NCBI RefSeq assembly: GCF_946480185.1
Contig: NZ_CAMLIG010000028.1
Location: 1 to 52,409, forward strand
Length of the DNA: 52,409 nucleotides
From: an uncultured Pedobacter sp.
GTDB taxonomy: Bacteria; Bacteroidota; Bacteroidia; Sphingobacteriales; Sphingobacteriaceae
Direction: 5' to 3'
Below are positions 52,225 through 52,409 of the stretch, one piece after another. How positions within the stretch are numbered: position 1 is the stretch's first letter; each line of letters starts with the position of its first letter. The notes below the pieces were generated by a model. It did no database searches and was not told where the DNA came from. It saw only the letters and a list, made by a program, of their open reading frames with translations. The position numbers and the translations under genes are program-made.

Positions 52225-52409
52225 TTAAAAAATTGATAGTGGGAAAAGAAATTTAGCGGACTTAAATTTACAAAAAGTACCGCCGAACAACAAGAAGATT
52301 TTGTTATACAGGAAAAGTGGCAAAGAGCGCCCATCACGTCCTGTTGATCCGCCGACTGGCGGAGAAACATCTCACTCGAAAGACTTATACGCATCGCATG
52401 GCAACCTGA
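52225..52409 (+). other. Right-edge stretch with a palindrome and a short protein-like frame
   Basis: No intact gene is seen. A plus-strand frame from about 52237 to 52347 reads WEKKFSGLKFTKSTAEQQ... and stops; it has no start codon and may be a gene remnant. The palindrome TCCGCC-gact-GGCGGA lies at 52348-52363 and resembles the one at 10136-10151. Confidence 0.3.

Noticed and set aside
51917..52228. A 103-codon plus-strand frame
   Set aside because: It runs through the palindromic repeats and the 144-bp element, so it is a translated repeat.

Overview
The window looks like chromosomal DNA from a Bacteroidetes bacterium of the Sphingobacteriaceae, most like Pedobacter. The reasons are low GC content, SusC/SusD pairs, an ECF sigma/FecR regulatory pair, promoters of the TTTG...TAnnTTTG type, few Shine-Dalgarno sites, and gene families usual in that group (VF530, RIC, DUF2249). 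This placement is from gene content and style, not from a database search.

Layout. 1-5756 is mostly housekeeping: the cut-off end of an ornithine/glycine-lipid N-acyltransferase, a VF530 protein, gltX, an L-Ala-D/L-Glu epimerase, a small secreted protein and an Ada-type AraC/methyltransferase. 6015-11986 is a compact nitric-oxide/iron-sulfur stress region: DUF2249, RIC di-iron repair protein with its own DUF2249 domain, DUF1858-DUF2249-DUF2249, a heme-copper-oxidase-like membrane protein, a DUF59 Fe-S assembly factor and an NsrR-like Rrf2 regulator, followed by an AhpD-like protein, DUF488 and a hemerythrin fusion. A 9-bp inverted repeat sits on the presumed promoter of the cluster. 12374-15931 holds an alpha/beta hydrolase, a GH13 alpha-glucosidase and a ThuA-like protein. 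The last codons of the glucosidase come from a decayed fragment of the hemerythrin fusion gene.

16262-36204 is a polysaccharide utilization locus: ECF sigma factor, FecR anti-sigma, two SusC/SusD pairs, a surface glycan-binding lipoprotein, three GH30 enzymes and a GH5 enzyme with a C-terminal carbohydrate-binding module. The triple GH30 set points to beta-1,6-glucan (pustulan-type, for example fungal wall) as substrate; this is inference. 36293-37009 is an SGNH hydrolase. 37726-42533 is a third SusC/SusD pair without a FecR, followed by a separately transcribed GHL10 hydrolase.

44254-45100 is a long gene-free stretch with strong hairpins and a terminator at its end. Then come a Prc/Tsp-type S41 protease, mfd, and a metzincin-type lipoprotein flanked by palindromic repeats. 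The right end carries a second copy of a ~144-bp element also found at 16911-17054. No tRNA, rRNA, CRISPR array or transposase was seen.
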